64,000 bases of DNA from Phyllobacterium myrsinacearum (GCF_002980555.1 NZ_PVBT01000007.1:124001-188000), one strand, 5' to 3'. Positions 38,301 to 46,891 are shown, counted from the first letter of the stretch. Notes: generated by a model not told the origin, from the letters alone. Numbers and translations are program-made.

Positions 38301-38864
38301 GGCATGCGCGAATCGGACGGACTTGGGCTCGGCTTATCGATTGTCGAGCGCATTGCCACGCTGCTGGGGATGACTATCCGCGTGTCCTCCAGCATCGGAA
38401 AGGGCTCGGTGTTTTCCATCAGAATGCCGGTGTGCTCCACTGCCGTCAGCAACCCGCCGGCTTTGGAGCGGCATGGCACACTGGATGGTCTGAGCGTGCT
38501 GTGCATCGATGATGACGAGCGTTCCCTTGCGGGCATGAAAGAGCTGCTCCAGACCTGGGGCTGCACGGTCAATGTCTTGACCCATGGCAAAACCCTGCTG
38601 GCCTTGCGTGACAGTCTTGGGGAGCCGCCAGACGTTATCCTTGCCGATTACAATCTCGGAGATGAGAACGGCATGGATCTCATAGCGGAACTGCGCAGCC
38701 AATATGGGTGTCGCATACAGGCCGCCCTTGTGACCGCCGACCGGTCGAGCCAATTGCGCGACCGTGCCGCCGCTGAGGATATCCCGTTGATCAACAAGCC
38801 CGTGCGGCCCGCTGTCCTGCGATCGCTGCTTTCCCATCTTCAAGGCACCCGTGCGGATGCCTGA
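35394..38864 (+). CDS. Hybrid sensor histidine kinase with sodium/solute-symporter-like N-terminus
   Basis: 1156 residues. Residues 1 to about 530 form ~13 membrane segments resembling the SSS transporter family (as in CbrA). A PAS-like region follows (ALDRVDQGIGVFDRQFRLMC), then a coiled coil, HisKA with phospho-acceptor H806 (in DAGHDILQPLNAARL), an HATPase with NAIKYCKSG, DTGIGI and DGLGLGLSI, and a C-terminal receiver with phospho-acceptor D1085 (ILADYNLGDENG). It may sense or co-transport a carbon or nitrogen compound. It converges on a NarL-type regulator gene, its probable partner. Start ATG 35394 has GAAGG upstream. Confidence 0.92.
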   Translation: MTGWTVALVAILYLIAQYVRVKTIGRRNRLDRRGDRPLIYALSLASGGSSWLFYGALGYAAENGVEFIGLFIGIALAFTLGFPFFHRVIKLAQSQGIASIADLIGARYGKSFSVTAFVTIITTIGGVPYLALQLTAVHYLFEVFAGSPAPHSADRAYEPHWLVWGLLCVIALFIIHNSEKSPQTMDRDESIVRTLASDSAFKMIVFIAVGIAATTFLFGTPDVLFDHLTGSGIAIPALHAPVSLANIVALALIGAATTLLFPSQFYLTVVENRSRRELSAARWLVPACLSIAGFLVLPLAAIGTWKLPHNASPDFYFLSLPLQAHQGWLAILAFAGGLSAAATMLVLPTIVLSIMISNDLILPILLNWPWRTTPPGKDDYTAIIPKIRRYSIVAILLAAYAYQFTIRDYVDFSELSLISAVSMMQMLPPFLGGFVWRRATARGAWWGMAAGTAVWFYTMLLPTWLDKSCSLVTGGPYGIGLLRPHHLWGLDASPVVNGLLWSLTANLAFFILGSLSKSAAPLERIQANIFIPETGEAALSSRNHHANVTVDQLKDTISRYIGAEQTRLAFDAFQGQQGIVPDGSADFKTVHFSEQLLSSIVGSPSARLILSLAMGPSGTAQRQTQILLEHATEALVQNRDLLQTALDRVDQGIGVFDRQFRLMCWNRPFPLMLDLPAPLQRMGTPFHAIVSFLLPARDAAASGDHIALKELEALPARWRIMLGHSGRTVDILANAIPDGGMVATFTDVTQAVETDRMLRQGNERLDARVRERTKALTLANQELAKARRRAEDANISKTRFLADAGHDILQPLNAARLYASALTEQLAKPQLKELAANLNSSLEAVESIFNALLDISRLDAGALRPEISTIPLNTVLLQVFHDFLPVAQERALEFKLVESSVAVATDPHLLRRLLQNLVSNAIKYCKSGKILMGVRRRGDTVEVQVLDTGIGIAKTELNIIFREFSRLSHGMRESDGLGLGLSIVERIATLLGMTIRVSSSIGKGSVFSIRMPVCSTAVSNPPALERHGTLDGLSVLCIDDDERSLAGMKELLQTWGCTVNVLTHGKTLLALRDSLGEPPDVILADYNLGDENGMDLIAELRSQYGCRIQAALVTADRSSQLRDRAAAEDIPLINKPVRPAVLRSLLSHLQGTRADA

Positions 38865-38891
38865 ATGATCGCCGGTACGGCGGGCCTTACC

Positions 38892-39563
38892 CTAGTGAAA
38901 CTCCACTGCTCTGGCGTTCAGAGGTGCGGGTGTGCTGTTGAAACGGGACAGGCAAATGACCGCTTGTGTCCGGCTTTCAACACCAAGCTTGTAAAGAACC
39001 GCAGAGACGTGCGCCTTGATGGTGGCCTCGGACACGTTGAGTTCATGCGCTATCTGCTTGTTAAGCATGCCGTCGGCCATCATGCCGAGAACCCGTCCCT
39101 GCTGCGGTGTCAGACGGCGCAGGCGGCCAACCAGCTCGAACAGTTCCTGGTCCAGCTGTCCCCCGCCCTGACCGGTCAGCGGCGACCATATCTCGCCATC
39201 GAGTATTCTGCCGATGGCGTCGGCAATCTCATCAAGCGTGGAGGATTTGGAAATAAAGCCCGAAGCGCCGAGCGCCAGCGCGGTACGGATGGTAACGGCA
39301 TCATCGGTTGCCGAAACAATCGCTATCGGCACACTCGGATGCAGCGAACGCAAAGCAATCAAACCGGTCAGGCCGCTGACGCCGCCCAGGGCGAGATCGA
39401 GCAACACAAGGTCAACGTCGGCTGCGTCGAGGATATGCTTTTTCGCACTCTCCAGATCGCTGACTTCGATAATATCAGCATCGCCTGTCTGCAACACAAG
39501 TGCAGCTTTCAACGCCCCCCGGAAAAGCGGATGATCGTCCACAATCACAAACTTAAATCTCAT
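38892..39563 (-). CDS. NarL/LuxR-family response regulator
   Basis: 223 residues. Receiver: VIVDDHPLFRG with the acidic pair, phospho-Asp in LVLLDLALGG, SAT switch Thr region IVSATDDA, and Lys in SGFISKSST. The C-terminal GerE/LuxR HTH is LTPQQGRVLGMMADGMLNKQIA, then ATIKAHVSAVLYKLGV. Probably phosphorylated by the adjacent SSS-type hybrid kinase, as in ErcS'/ErdR-like pairs of other proteobacteria (inference from layout). Confidence 0.9.
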   Translation of the reverse strand: MRFKFVIVDDHPLFRGALKAALVLQTGDADIIEVSDLESAKKHILDAADVDLVLLDLALGGVSGLTGLIALRSLHPSVPIAIVSATDDAVTIRTALALGASGFISKSSTLDEIADAIGRILDGEIWSPLTGQGGGQLDQELFELVGRLRRLTPQQGRVLGMMADGMLNKQIAHELNVSEATIKAHVSAVLYKLGVESRTQAVICLSRFNSTPAPLNARAVEFH

Positions 39564-39791
39564 GCCTGAAAAGTCTCCATTTTGAAATTACAACATCTAA
39601 AAATCTAATCGTTTTAATATTAGCGACTAAAGCGCATTCTCCTGATATATCAAGACAAATCTATTGCGCGGGAAAGTTCAGAACCAATGCGGACTGTTCG
39701 TAGATGTCTGCTAAACACATGAATTGACTTGGCAAAACCTTAATCCCGCGCAATCATATACCCATTTCGCCACTTTTCGAAAGAAAGATGT
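39564..39791. other. Gap upstream of pip and the response regulator
   Basis: About 230 bases, AT-rich at 39590-39660, holding the promoters of two divergent genes. No repeat or operator recognised. Confidence 0.35.
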
Positions 39792-40742
39792 ATGATAACG
39801 AATACACTTTATCCCGAGACCCAGCCCTATGCCGAGCAGATGCTCGCCGTGTCTGATCTGCACAGCATCCACGTGGAGGAATGCGGCAATCCACAGGGCA
39901 AACCGGTCATCATGATCCATGGCGGCCCTGGCGGCGGCATCAATCCCGCCATGCGCCGGCTGCACGATCCGGAACTCTACCGCATTATTCTATTCGACCA
40001 GAGAGGCTGTGGAAAATCAACGCCTTATGCTGAACTGCGCGAGAATACCACCTGGGATCTCGTGGCGGATATGGAGCGTATCCGCAACCATTTCGGCATC
40101 GATAAATGGCAGGTTTTCGGCGGCTCGTGGGGTTCGACGCTGGCTCTTGCCTATGCGCAGACCCACCCCGCCCATGTCAGCGAGCTGATCTTGCGCGGCA
40201 TCTTCATGATCCGCCGTTTCGAGATCGAATGGTTCTATTCCAACGGTGCGAGCATCATCTATCCGGACCGCTTCGAAGCCTACCAGGAGCATATTCCAGA
40301 GGCGGAACGCGGCGACATGATCGCCGCCTATTACAAGCGCCTTACCGACGACGACCCAGCCGTGCAGCTGGCAGCCGCCAAATTGTGGGCGCGCTGGGAG
40401 GGTTCGGCGCTTTCCCTCCTGCCGGACCCGGCCCGGGAAGAGGCATTTGCCGGCGACCATTTCGCCATCGCGTTTGCGCGCATCGAATGCCACTATTTCC
40501 AGAACAGGGGCTTTTTTGAAACGGATGACCACCTCCTGCGCAATGCCCATCTGATCCGCCAAATTCCCGGCGTTCTCGTGCACGGCCGCTATGATATGTG
40601 CACGCCGCTCCTGAACGCCTGGCATCTGAAAAAGGTCTGGCCGGAAGCGGATCTTCGCATTGTCGAAGATGCCGGGCATTCCGTCACCGAACCGGGCATT
40701 GTGCATGAATTGATTGCTGCAACCAAACGGTTCGCAGCCTGA
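39792..40742 (+). CDS. pip: Proline iminopeptidase
   Basis: 316 residues, alpha/beta-hydrolase that releases N-terminal proline from peptides in the cytosol. Oxyanion region HGGPGGGINPAM, DQRGCGKSTP, nucleophile Ser in GGSWGSTLALAYAQTHP, cap domain with RWEGSALSLLPD, and catalytic Asp/His in VHGRYDMCTP and AGHSVTEPG. The match to the S33 family pip type is strong. Monocistronic. Confidence 0.95.
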   Translation: MITNTLYPETQPYAEQMLAVSDLHSIHVEECGNPQGKPVIMIHGGPGGGINPAMRRLHDPELYRIILFDQRGCGKSTPYAELRENTTWDLVADMERIRNHFGIDKWQVFGGSWGSTLALAYAQTHPAHVSELILRGIFMIRRFEIEWFYSNGASIIYPDRFEAYQEHIPEAERGDMIAAYYKRLTDDDPAVQLAAAKLWARWEGSALSLLPDPAREEAFAGDHFAIAFARIECHYFQNRGFFETDDHLLRNAHLIRQIPGVLVHGRYDMCTPLLNAWHLKKVWPEADLRIVEDAGHSVTEPGIVHELIAATKRFAA

Positions 40743-40750
40743 TAGCAGCC

Positions 40751-40784
40751 CATGCAACCGGTTGTTGCGGCAGCCGGTTGCATG
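40751..40784. repeat. Perfect 11-bp hairpin between convergent pip and VOC genes
   Basis: CATGCAACCGG at 40751-40761 pairs with 40774-40784, 12-base loop. It spans the gap between the two stops. No U-tract on either side. Confidence 0.55.
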
Positions 40785-40785
40785 A

Positions 40786-41229
40786 TTACGCCGCCAGATG
40801 TTTGCGGCGTGATTTGACCACCCACAAGTGACCGAAGGGATCCGTCAGCACGCCGACGCGGTCACCATTGTCCAGTTCCTCGACGGCATTGCGCACATGG
40901 CCGCCTTCCGACGTGGCGTGGTGCATGACGCGATCAACATCGTCGACGTGGATGTCGAGCATGACAGGTGTCGCGCCAATCGCGTGGACCGAACGCGGCC
41001 CGCCCAGCGAGGCATCCGCATCCCGTTTGGGGTTGGCGCCGACAATCATGATCACCGACGCGCCCATCCGCATTTCCGCGGCAATCAACGCGCCATTGTG
41101 CAGGTAAGGGCGCCCGACCACCCGCGCGCCGAATACATTTTCATAAAAATCCATGGCCATTTGCTGGTCGCCGTGGCGCACAAAGAGCCGGATGGAAATT
41201 TCACCGATCAGTCTTGGCCCCTCGTTCAT
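40786..41229 (-). CDS. VOC-family (glyoxalase-like) protein
   Basis: 147 residues with the betaalphabetabetabeta repeats of vicinal oxygen chelate proteins: MAMDFYENVFGARVVGRPYL, then ALIAAEMRMGASVIMI, VMLDIHVDDVDRVM, and NGDRVGVLTDPFGHLWVV. Resembles the PhnB/YdeA-like group. Substrate unknown. It converges on pip. Confidence 0.87.
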   Translation of the reverse strand: MNEGPRLIGEISIRLFVRHGDQQMAMDFYENVFGARVVGRPYLHNGALIAAEMRMGASVIMIVGANPKRDADASLGGPRSVHAIGATPVMLDIHVDDVDRVMHHATSEGGHVRNAVEELDNGDRVGVLTDPFGHLWVVKSRRKHLAA

Positions 41230-41373
41230 CCTGTCCCTCCAGCGTCCAATATCGAGGGACTAAAGTCGTATAAAAACGCGAACAAATCAAGAACAAAATG
41301 ACATTCCGAACAAAGGTTCCGGTGTTTTCCGGGGAAAACGTGCCCTGACCGCGCGCCTCATATTTTACCCGTT

Positions 41374-41826
41374 TCAGGTTTTCTGCGGCTGGGCCTGCTG
41401 CGGCTTGGAGCCGCTGTCGTCATTCTGGAATTCCTTGGCTATCCCCATGAAACGGCGCATGAATTTCTCCATGTAATTCATGCCTTTCTCGAACTCTTCA
41501 TCGGAAGGCAGCGCTTCGCGAACAACCGGGGGAATCTTGCCCATGCTGGCGACCGTGTCTTCCAGCTTGGCAACACGGGTCTTCAGATCAGCCAGATCCT
41601 CCTCGTAGGCCTTGCGCTCTTCGGCAGCCAGTTTGCAGATCAACTGCCCGGACTTTTCCTGGCAGATGGACATCTCCCCGGTGCTGTTGTTCATCCGGAC
41701 ATAACCCGTGTCGGTTTTCTCCAGGGAATAACGCGTGGTCTCCTCGGCCGCCGAGCCGCTCGAGGCTGCGATTGCGAGGAACGGGACCGTCGCAACGGCG
41801 ACAAGCAGTGTTCGTGTACGTGACAT
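41374..41826 (-). CDS. Exported coiled-coil protein of unknown function
   Basis: 150 residues from the ATG at 41824-41826 with GGAGG seven bases upstream. Signal peptide MSRTRTLLVAVATVPFLAIA, cleaved near SSGSAA. The mature part has two cysteines (ICQEKSGQLICKLA), a heptad-like coiled coil (EDLADLKTRVAKLEDTVASM) and a Gln/Pro-rich tail. Probably periplasmic. No family recognised. The frame opens far upstream, but only this start gives an export signal. Divergent from the DUF952 gene. Confidence 0.75.
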   Translation of the reverse strand: MSRTRTLLVAVATVPFLAIAASSGSAAEETTRYSLEKTDTGYVRMNNSTGEMSICQEKSGQLICKLAAEERKAYEEDLADLKTRVAKLEDTVASMGKIPPVVREALPSDEEFEKGMNYMEKFMRRFMGIAKEFQNDDSGSKPQQAQPQKT

Positions 41827-41958
41827 GACAGACCTCCGAAATGCTGAACCTGAAGCTTGAGAGGATAATACGCCGAAAATGGGAATGCGCGCCGAGATTT
41901 CTGTTACCGGCATCAGTCTACCCTTTGCGTATTGCGGTTTTGCGTCTAGTAAATCCGC

Positions 41959-42306
41959 ATGAGCAAACTGATTTACAAGATTGCCCCACGGGCACTGTGG
42001 CAAGCGGCCGAAGCCGCAGGTGTGTTCGACGGTGCGCCGATCGACCATGCCGACGGCTATATCCACTTCTCCACCGCTGCACAGGCGGTGGAAACGGCAA
42101 GCAAACACTTTGCCGGACAGGACGACCTGCTGCTCGTCGCCGTTGAGACCGACCGGTTGGGCGATGCCCTGAAATATGAGGTTTCCCGCGGCGGCGATCT
42201 CTTCCCCCACCTCTACGCCTCGTTGCCGATGGCGGCCGTGCGGTGGGTCAAACCGCTGCCGCTCGGCACCGATGGCAAGCACCAGTTTCCGGAGATGAAC
42301 GCATGA
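41959..42306 (+). CDS. DUF952 family protein
   Basis: 115 residues: LIYKIAPRALWQAAEAAGVFDG, then HADGYIHFSTAAQAVETASKHF and LKYEVSRGGDLFPHLYASLP, the DUF952 blocks; the fold resembles ADP-ribosyltransferase-like domains. Function unknown. Its stop overlaps the pyrD start (ATGA), a pairing commonly seen in Rhizobiales. Confidence 0.92.
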   Translation: MSKLIYKIAPRALWQAAEAAGVFDGAPIDHADGYIHFSTAAQAVETASKHFAGQDDLLLVAVETDRLGDALKYEVSRGGDLFPHLYASLPMAAVRWVKPLPLGTDGKHQFPEMNA

Positions 42307-43400
42307 GCGGGCTGTTTCAGTCGTTGGGCCGCAAGGTCCTGTTTTCCTTTGACCCGGAAGACGCCCACGGCATGTCGATCAAGGCATTGAAGACCGGTCT
42401 TGTTCCCGGATGCGCGCTGCGCGATGACCCTGCCCTGCAACTTACCGTTGCCGGGCTGAAATTTCCCAATCCTCTCGGCATGGCCGCCGGCTATGACAAG
42501 AACGCGGAAGTGCCCGATGCGCTGCTGAAGCTCGGTTTCGGCTTTGCCGAGATCGGGACCCTCACGCCGCTGGCGCAACCCGGCAACCCAAAGCCGCGCA
42601 TTTTCCGTCTTGTCGACGACAATGCGGTGATCAATCGCCTCGGCTTCAACAATGAGGGCCACGAAGCGGCTTTCCAGCGGCTGTCATCGCGCAGGCAGCG
42701 TCCAGGAATTGTCGGGGTCAATATCGGGGCCAACAAGGATTCAACCGATCGCGTGGCCGACTACGTCGCCGGCATCCGGAAGTTCCATGCGCTTGCCGCC
42801 TACTTCACCGCCAACATCTCGTCGCCCAACACACCGGGCCTGCGGGATTTGCAAGCCCGCGACAGCCTCAAGGAATTGCTCGGCAAGGTGCTGGAGGCCC
42901 GCGATGCGGCTGCAGCGCCATCCGGAACCGGGCGCCCGGTCTTTCTGAAGATCGCGCCGGATCTGCCTGAAGCCAGCCTCGATGACATCGCTGCCGAAAT
43001 CGCGCTGCATCCGCTGGACGGCCTGATCATCTCCAACACCACCCTGTCGCGCACCGGTTTGCGCAGCCCGCAACACACGGCCGAGACCGGCGGTCTGTCG
43101 GGTGCGCCGATCTTCAATCGCTCCACGATTGTGCTGGCAAAGATGCGCCAGCGCGTTGGCCCCGCGCTGCCGATCATCGGTGTCGGCGGCATCGACAGCG
43201 CCAAGACGGCAATCGCCAAGATTCGCGCAGGTGCCGATCTCGTCCAGCTCTATACCAGCATGATCTACCATGGCCCTGGGCTCGCTGCTGAAATCCTCAA
43301 GGAGACGTCCGCCACACTCAAGCGCGAAGGCATCAGCAATATCAGCGCATTGCGGGATCGCGACCTTGCAGATTGGGCGGCGAAAGACATTCCCGCCTGA
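42303..43400 (+). CDS. pyrD: Dihydroorotate dehydrogenase, class 2 (quinone)
   Basis: 365 residues. Membrane-associated FMN enzyme of pyrimidine synthesis that passes electrons to quinone. N-terminal membrane-docking helix, NPLGMAAGYDKNAEV, GFGFAEIGTLTPLAQPGNPKPR, NRLGFNNEG, catalytic Ser in ANISSPNTPGLR, and GVGGIDSAKTA. Start ATG 42303 overlaps the DUF952 stop by 4 bases. Confidence 0.97.
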   Translation: MSGLFQSLGRKVLFSFDPEDAHGMSIKALKTGLVPGCALRDDPALQLTVAGLKFPNPLGMAAGYDKNAEVPDALLKLGFGFAEIGTLTPLAQPGNPKPRIFRLVDDNAVINRLGFNNEGHEAAFQRLSSRRQRPGIVGVNIGANKDSTDRVADYVAGIRKFHALAAYFTANISSPNTPGLRDLQARDSLKELLGKVLEARDAAAAPSGTGRPVFLKIAPDLPEASLDDIAAEIALHPLDGLIISNTTLSRTGLRSPQHTAETGGLSGAPIFNRSTIVLAKMRQRVGPALPIIGVGGIDSAKTAIAKIRAGADLVQLYTSMIYHGPGLAAEILKETSATLKREGISNISALRDRDLADWAAKDIPA

Positions 43401-43478
43401 CGGCAGAGCGTAATTTTGCCACTGTTCCGCAATCCAACGGATGGCAGGGATAAACTCCAGCAAAATGGAAACAGAGTG

Positions 43479-44564
43479 ATGACGCGCAAGAGACGGGTGG
43501 CAGTTCTATATGGCGGCCGTTCGGCCGAACATGAGGTTTCCCTGCTTTCGGCCAGCAATGTCGTCAAGGCAATCGATACGTCAAAATATGAGGTGGTGCC
43601 TATCGCCATCACCCGCACCGGGCAGTGGCTGCTTGCGGCGCTTGACGGTGGTGGCCTGCCAGAGACTGTTCCGGCCACCGGACCTGAAGTCAGCCTGCTG
43701 CCCGGCGGTAAAGGCCGGCTTCTCGTTATTCCGGCAAGCGGCGCGCCGCATGAAATACCGCCGGTCGATGTGGTCTTCCCCGTGCTGCACGGCCTTTGCG
43801 GCGAAGATGGTTCGGTACAAGGCTTGGCGGAAGTTGCCGACATTGCCTATGTCGGCTGCGGCATTCTCGGCTCCGCAACGGCGATGGACAAGGACGTCGC
43901 CAAACGCCTGCTCAAGCAGGCCGGCCTGCCCGTCGCCAGAGGCGTGACACTCCAGTTTGGCGAAACCGCCGGGTTTGACGACATCACACGCGAGCTTGGC
44001 TCGCCCGTCTTCGTCAAGCCTGCCCGGCAGGGCTCATCGGTCGGCGTTGGCAAGGCTGCCACGGCCGAGGCTTTCGAGGCCGCCGTCAAGGAGGCATTCC
44101 GGCACGACCGCAAGGTCATCGTCGAGGAGTTTGTCCAGGCCCGCGAGATCGAATTTGGCGTTCTCGAAGGGAGCGACGGTTCATTGACGGTTTCGGTTCC
44201 CGGCGAGATCGCCCCAGCCGCCAGCCATGGCTTTTATACCTATGACGCCAAATATATCGATGCCGACGGCGCGGCCTTGTCCATTCCAGCCAATCTTCCC
44301 GCATCCGTCCGGGAACAGCTGCAGGACATGGCAGGCCTGGCCTTTCGGGCCCTCGGCTGTGAAGGCATGGCACGGGTCGACTTCTTCCTGCGGCCGGACA
44401 TGAGCGCCGTCGTCAACGAGGTCAACACCATACCCGGCTTCACCAATATCAGCATGTATCCGAAGACACTGGGAGCAAGCGGCATTCCCTACCCTGATCT
44501 GGTGGACCGGCTGATCCAGCATGCGCTGGATCGCGCCGACCGCCAGCGCTCCGGAACGATCTAG
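43479..44564 (+). CDS. ddl: D-alanine-D-alanine ligase
   Basis: 361 residues, ATP-grasp enzyme making the D-Ala-D-Ala dipeptide of peptidoglycan. VLYGGRSAEHEVSLLSA, VVFPVLHGLCGEDGSVQGL, FVKPARQGSSVGV, and VNEVNTIPGFTNISMYPK with metal ligands. It is outside a mur/fts cluster, so a DdlA-type copy is likely, with a second ddl expected elsewhere. Starts at ATG 43479; the 21 codons before it lack family similarity. Converges on the MATE gene with a 4-base overlap. Confidence 0.95.
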   Translation: MTRKRRVAVLYGGRSAEHEVSLLSASNVVKAIDTSKYEVVPIAITRTGQWLLAALDGGGLPETVPATGPEVSLLPGGKGRLLVIPASGAPHEIPPVDVVFPVLHGLCGEDGSVQGLAEVADIAYVGCGILGSATAMDKDVAKRLLKQAGLPVARGVTLQFGETAGFDDITRELGSPVFVKPARQGSSVGVGKAATAEAFEAAVKEAFRHDRKVIVEEFVQAREIEFGVLEGSDGSLTVSVPGEIAPAASHGFYTYDAKYIDADGAALSIPANLPASVREQLQDMAGLAFRALGCEGMARVDFFLRPDMSAVVNEVNTIPGFTNISMYPKTLGASGIPYPDLVDRLIQHALDRADRQRSGTI

Positions 44565-45916
44565 CTGGCGAACTGCAGCCGCGCCCGCCGCGGCAGGATT
44601 GCCAGCAATGACAGACCGCGCAGCCCGAGGAAAAGGTGAAGCGCCAGCCAGAGCCCGTGATTGCCCATGAATTGCGGCAGAATGAAATAGGCGGCGAAGT
44701 ACCCGGCCAGTGACAGCATCATCATGTTGCGCATGTCGCGTGACCAGGTGGCGCCGATGAATACGCCGTCCATGTGGAAGGCCAAGAGCCCGGTAACGGG
44801 CGCCAGGGCGGCCCATGGCATGTAGAGCGCGGCCAAGGCCTGAACATCGGCGGATTTGATCAGAACCGCCACGATGGCATTGCCGTAGATGAGGAAGAAC
44901 AGCGCCATCAGCGAAGCCAGGACCAGCCCCCACAGGAATGAAAGCTTGATGCCGCGATCAAAGGCCGGGCGATAATGCGCACCGACGGCACGGCCGGAAA
45001 TCTGCTCGGCTGCCGTCGTCACCCCATCAATGAGATAGCCTGAGATCAGCAGAAAGTTCATCAGCACGGCGTTGGTTGCCAAGGTTACGGCACCGGCTTC
45101 CGTTCCAGCACGGGTGAAATAGGCATAGGCGATCAGCAGGAAGAATGAGCGCAGCATGATATCGCGGTTAACCGCAAACATCCGCCGGATGGCCGGCATG
45201 TCAAGGATGCGCGCAAGCGATGGATTGGGAACCGCGCGAAACTGCCAGTAGACCATGGTCAGGCCGACAACCAGCGCGACGCTTTCGCCAAGCACGGTTC
45301 CCCAGGCGATGCCCGCCACGCCCCAGCCCATGACCAGGCCGAGCCAGCAGGTCATGACCACATTGACGCCGTTGAGCAGAAATTGCAGGTAGAGGCCCTG
45401 CATCGCCTTGCCCTGCCCCAGCAGCAGACCGAGCACCACAAAGTTTCCCAGCGCCATCGGCGAGGAAAAGAGCCGGATCGACACATAGGTGGACATGGCA
45501 TCGGCGACCGCCTGATCCGGGTTCATGAAGCGGACCGTTGCCGTCAGCACCAGCGGCGTTACCGCAATGAAAACAAAGCCGACAAGCACGGCTATGCCGA
45601 TTGCCCGCCAGAACACCGCTTGCTGTTCCACGTTGTCATGACGACCCATCGCCTGCGCCACCAGTCCGGTTGTTCCGGCGCGCAGGAAATTCATGGTCGA
45701 GAACAGGAAATCGAAAACCAGGGCCCCGATTGCCAAGCCGCCGAGCAGATGCGGATCGCCGAGCTGGCCAATGACAGCCGTATCGACGAGACCGAGCAAG
45801 GGCGTCGTCAACGATGCCAGCATCACGGGAATCGTGATCGACAGCATCAGGCGGTTCGTCACCTCGAATGGGCGAACGATTTTTGATCCATCAGGATGGG
45901 ACACTTGCGTTGACAT
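44561..45916 (-). CDS. MATE-family efflux transporter (DinF-like)
   Basis: 451 residues, about 12 membrane segments. N-terminal block SITIPVMLASLTTPLLGLVDTAVIG, AIGALVFDFLFSTMNFLRAGTTGLVAQ, FAVNRDIMLRSFFLLIAYAYFTR, and EQISGRAVGAHYRPAFDRG. Expected to export an organic cation or other drug by Na or H antiport. Complete; monocistronic. Confidence 0.92.
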   Translation of the reverse strand: MSTQVSHPDGSKIVRPFEVTNRLMLSITIPVMLASLTTPLLGLVDTAVIGQLGDPHLLGGLAIGALVFDFLFSTMNFLRAGTTGLVAQAMGRHDNVEQQAVFWRAIGIAVLVGFVFIAVTPLVLTATVRFMNPDQAVADAMSTYVSIRLFSSPMALGNFVVLGLLLGQGKAMQGLYLQFLLNGVNVVMTCWLGLVMGWGVAGIAWGTVLGESVALVVGLTMVYWQFRAVPNPSLARILDMPAIRRMFAVNRDIMLRSFFLLIAYAYFTRAGTEAGAVTLATNAVLMNFLLISGYLIDGVTTAAEQISGRAVGAHYRPAFDRGIKLSFLWGLVLASLMALFFLIYGNAIVAVLIKSADVQALAALYMPWAALAPVTGLLAFHMDGVFIGATWSRDMRNMMMLSLAGYFAAYFILPQFMGNHGLWLALHLFLGLRGLSLLAILPRRARLQFAS

Positions 45917-45982
45917 GGGACACCGGGAAAGACGCCAGAGGGGCTATCAGTATCCTATGCCATTGCGCGCGGCGCTTTTCCA

Positions 45983-46012
45983 GAACTATCGGCCAATCCT
46001 GGCCGATAGTTC
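45983..46012. repeat. Perfect 13-bp hairpin at the end of the CAP lipoprotein gene
   Basis: GAACTATCGGCCA at 45983-45995 pairs with 46000-46012, 4-base loop. It reaches into the stop codon of the CAP gene. No U-tract. Confidence 0.55.
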
Positions 46013-46508
46013 AGCTGGCAAGGACCAGGGCCCAATACCGCTGGCTGCTGCCGCTGGCAGCTTCCGAATAGGCAAGGCCGAACCGGGTGAACTTCTGATC
46101 CAGCATATTGCGGCGATGCGGCGGCGAGGCCATCCACATGGCAAAGAGCCGGTCGAGTTCCATGCGGCCAACGGCGATATTCTCCGCAGCAATACCGTGG
46201 ATCTCGTTGTTGCGCACACGGGTGGCAAAATCCCGCCCCCAGCCGGTCGTATGGGACATGCGGCCGGCGCTGGCCATGTAACCCGCCTGCTGCAGCGCCG
46301 CGCTTTCCAGAGAAGAATCGGCGGTCAGGCCGGCCAATCCATTGGAAGAACGTATATTCTGCACAAGCGAAGCGGCTGACGTAGACACACCCGCGCTTTT
46401 CCCCGGCGTGCGCGTCACCGTCTGGCAGGCGGCCAGCGGCAACAGTGCCGAGACGGTGGCAAGCCCAAGAAAGCCGCGGCGTGACAAATGAAATCTATGA
46501 TCGGGCAT
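46011..46508 (-). CDS. CAP-domain (SCP-like) Tat-exported lipoprotein
   Basis: 165 residues from the ATG at 46506-46508 (AGGA upstream). The signal has twin arginines (LSRRGFLGLA) followed by a hydrophobic stretch and lipobox LAAC, so Tat export with lipidation is predicted. The CAP domain shows SLVQNIRSSNGLAGL, AGRMSHTTGWG, the cavity His/Glu region AAENIAVGR, and MASPPHRRNMLDQKFTRFGLAY. Possible roles include lipid binding or cell-envelope interaction. The single-domain size is usual. Confidence 0.87.
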   Translation of the reverse strand: MPDHRFHLSRRGFLGLATVSALLPLAACQTVTRTPGKSAGVSTSAASLVQNIRSSNGLAGLTADSSLESAALQQAGYMASAGRMSHTTGWGRDFATRVRNNEIHGIAAENIAVGRMELDRLFAMWMASPPHRRNMLDQKFTRFGLAYSEAASGSSQRYWALVLAS

Positions 46509-46584
46509 AAGCAATTCCTGAATGAGACGCACTGCCGATATCCAGCAATTGTGGCTCATTCAGGCCAAGGCGATATTTTTGCGC

Positions 46585-46851
46585 TTAACGCTTGTAGCTC
46601 AGCAGCCGCAAAATGATGAAGCACGGGACAACCACGACCGCGCCCAAGAGGAAATAACCGGCAAAACGCTCGACCGCGCCAAAACCGAGATTCCAGATGC
46701 GGCGGGCAAAATTCTCGAAGCCGTACAGAATATCGAGCGGCGACCAGTTGAACGCATTCATGATCACGCCGACAAAAAGCGATACGAGAATGAGCTTGAG
46801 CAGGACACGGCCCGGCGTGTCTCCCAGAAAACGGTTCATCTTGTCCGACAT
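46585..46851 (-). CDS. DUF6460 membrane protein
   Basis: 88 residues from the ATG at 46849-46851 with GGAGT upstream. Two hydrophobic segments (VLLKLILVSLFVGVIMNAF and YFLLGAVVVVPCFIILRLL) flank FARRIWNLGFGAVERF, the DUF6460 pattern. Inner-membrane protein of unknown function. The palindrome CATATGGCCATATG at 46892-46905 lies about 40 bases upstream. Confidence 0.87.
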   Translation of the reverse strand: MSDKMNRFLGDTPGRVLLKLILVSLFVGVIMNAFNWSPLDILYGFENFARRIWNLGFGAVERFAGYFLLGAVVVVPCFIILRLLSYKR

Positions 46852-46891
46852 TGATACTCCGATAGCGGCGGCGTTGCAGCGATGGTGTTCA

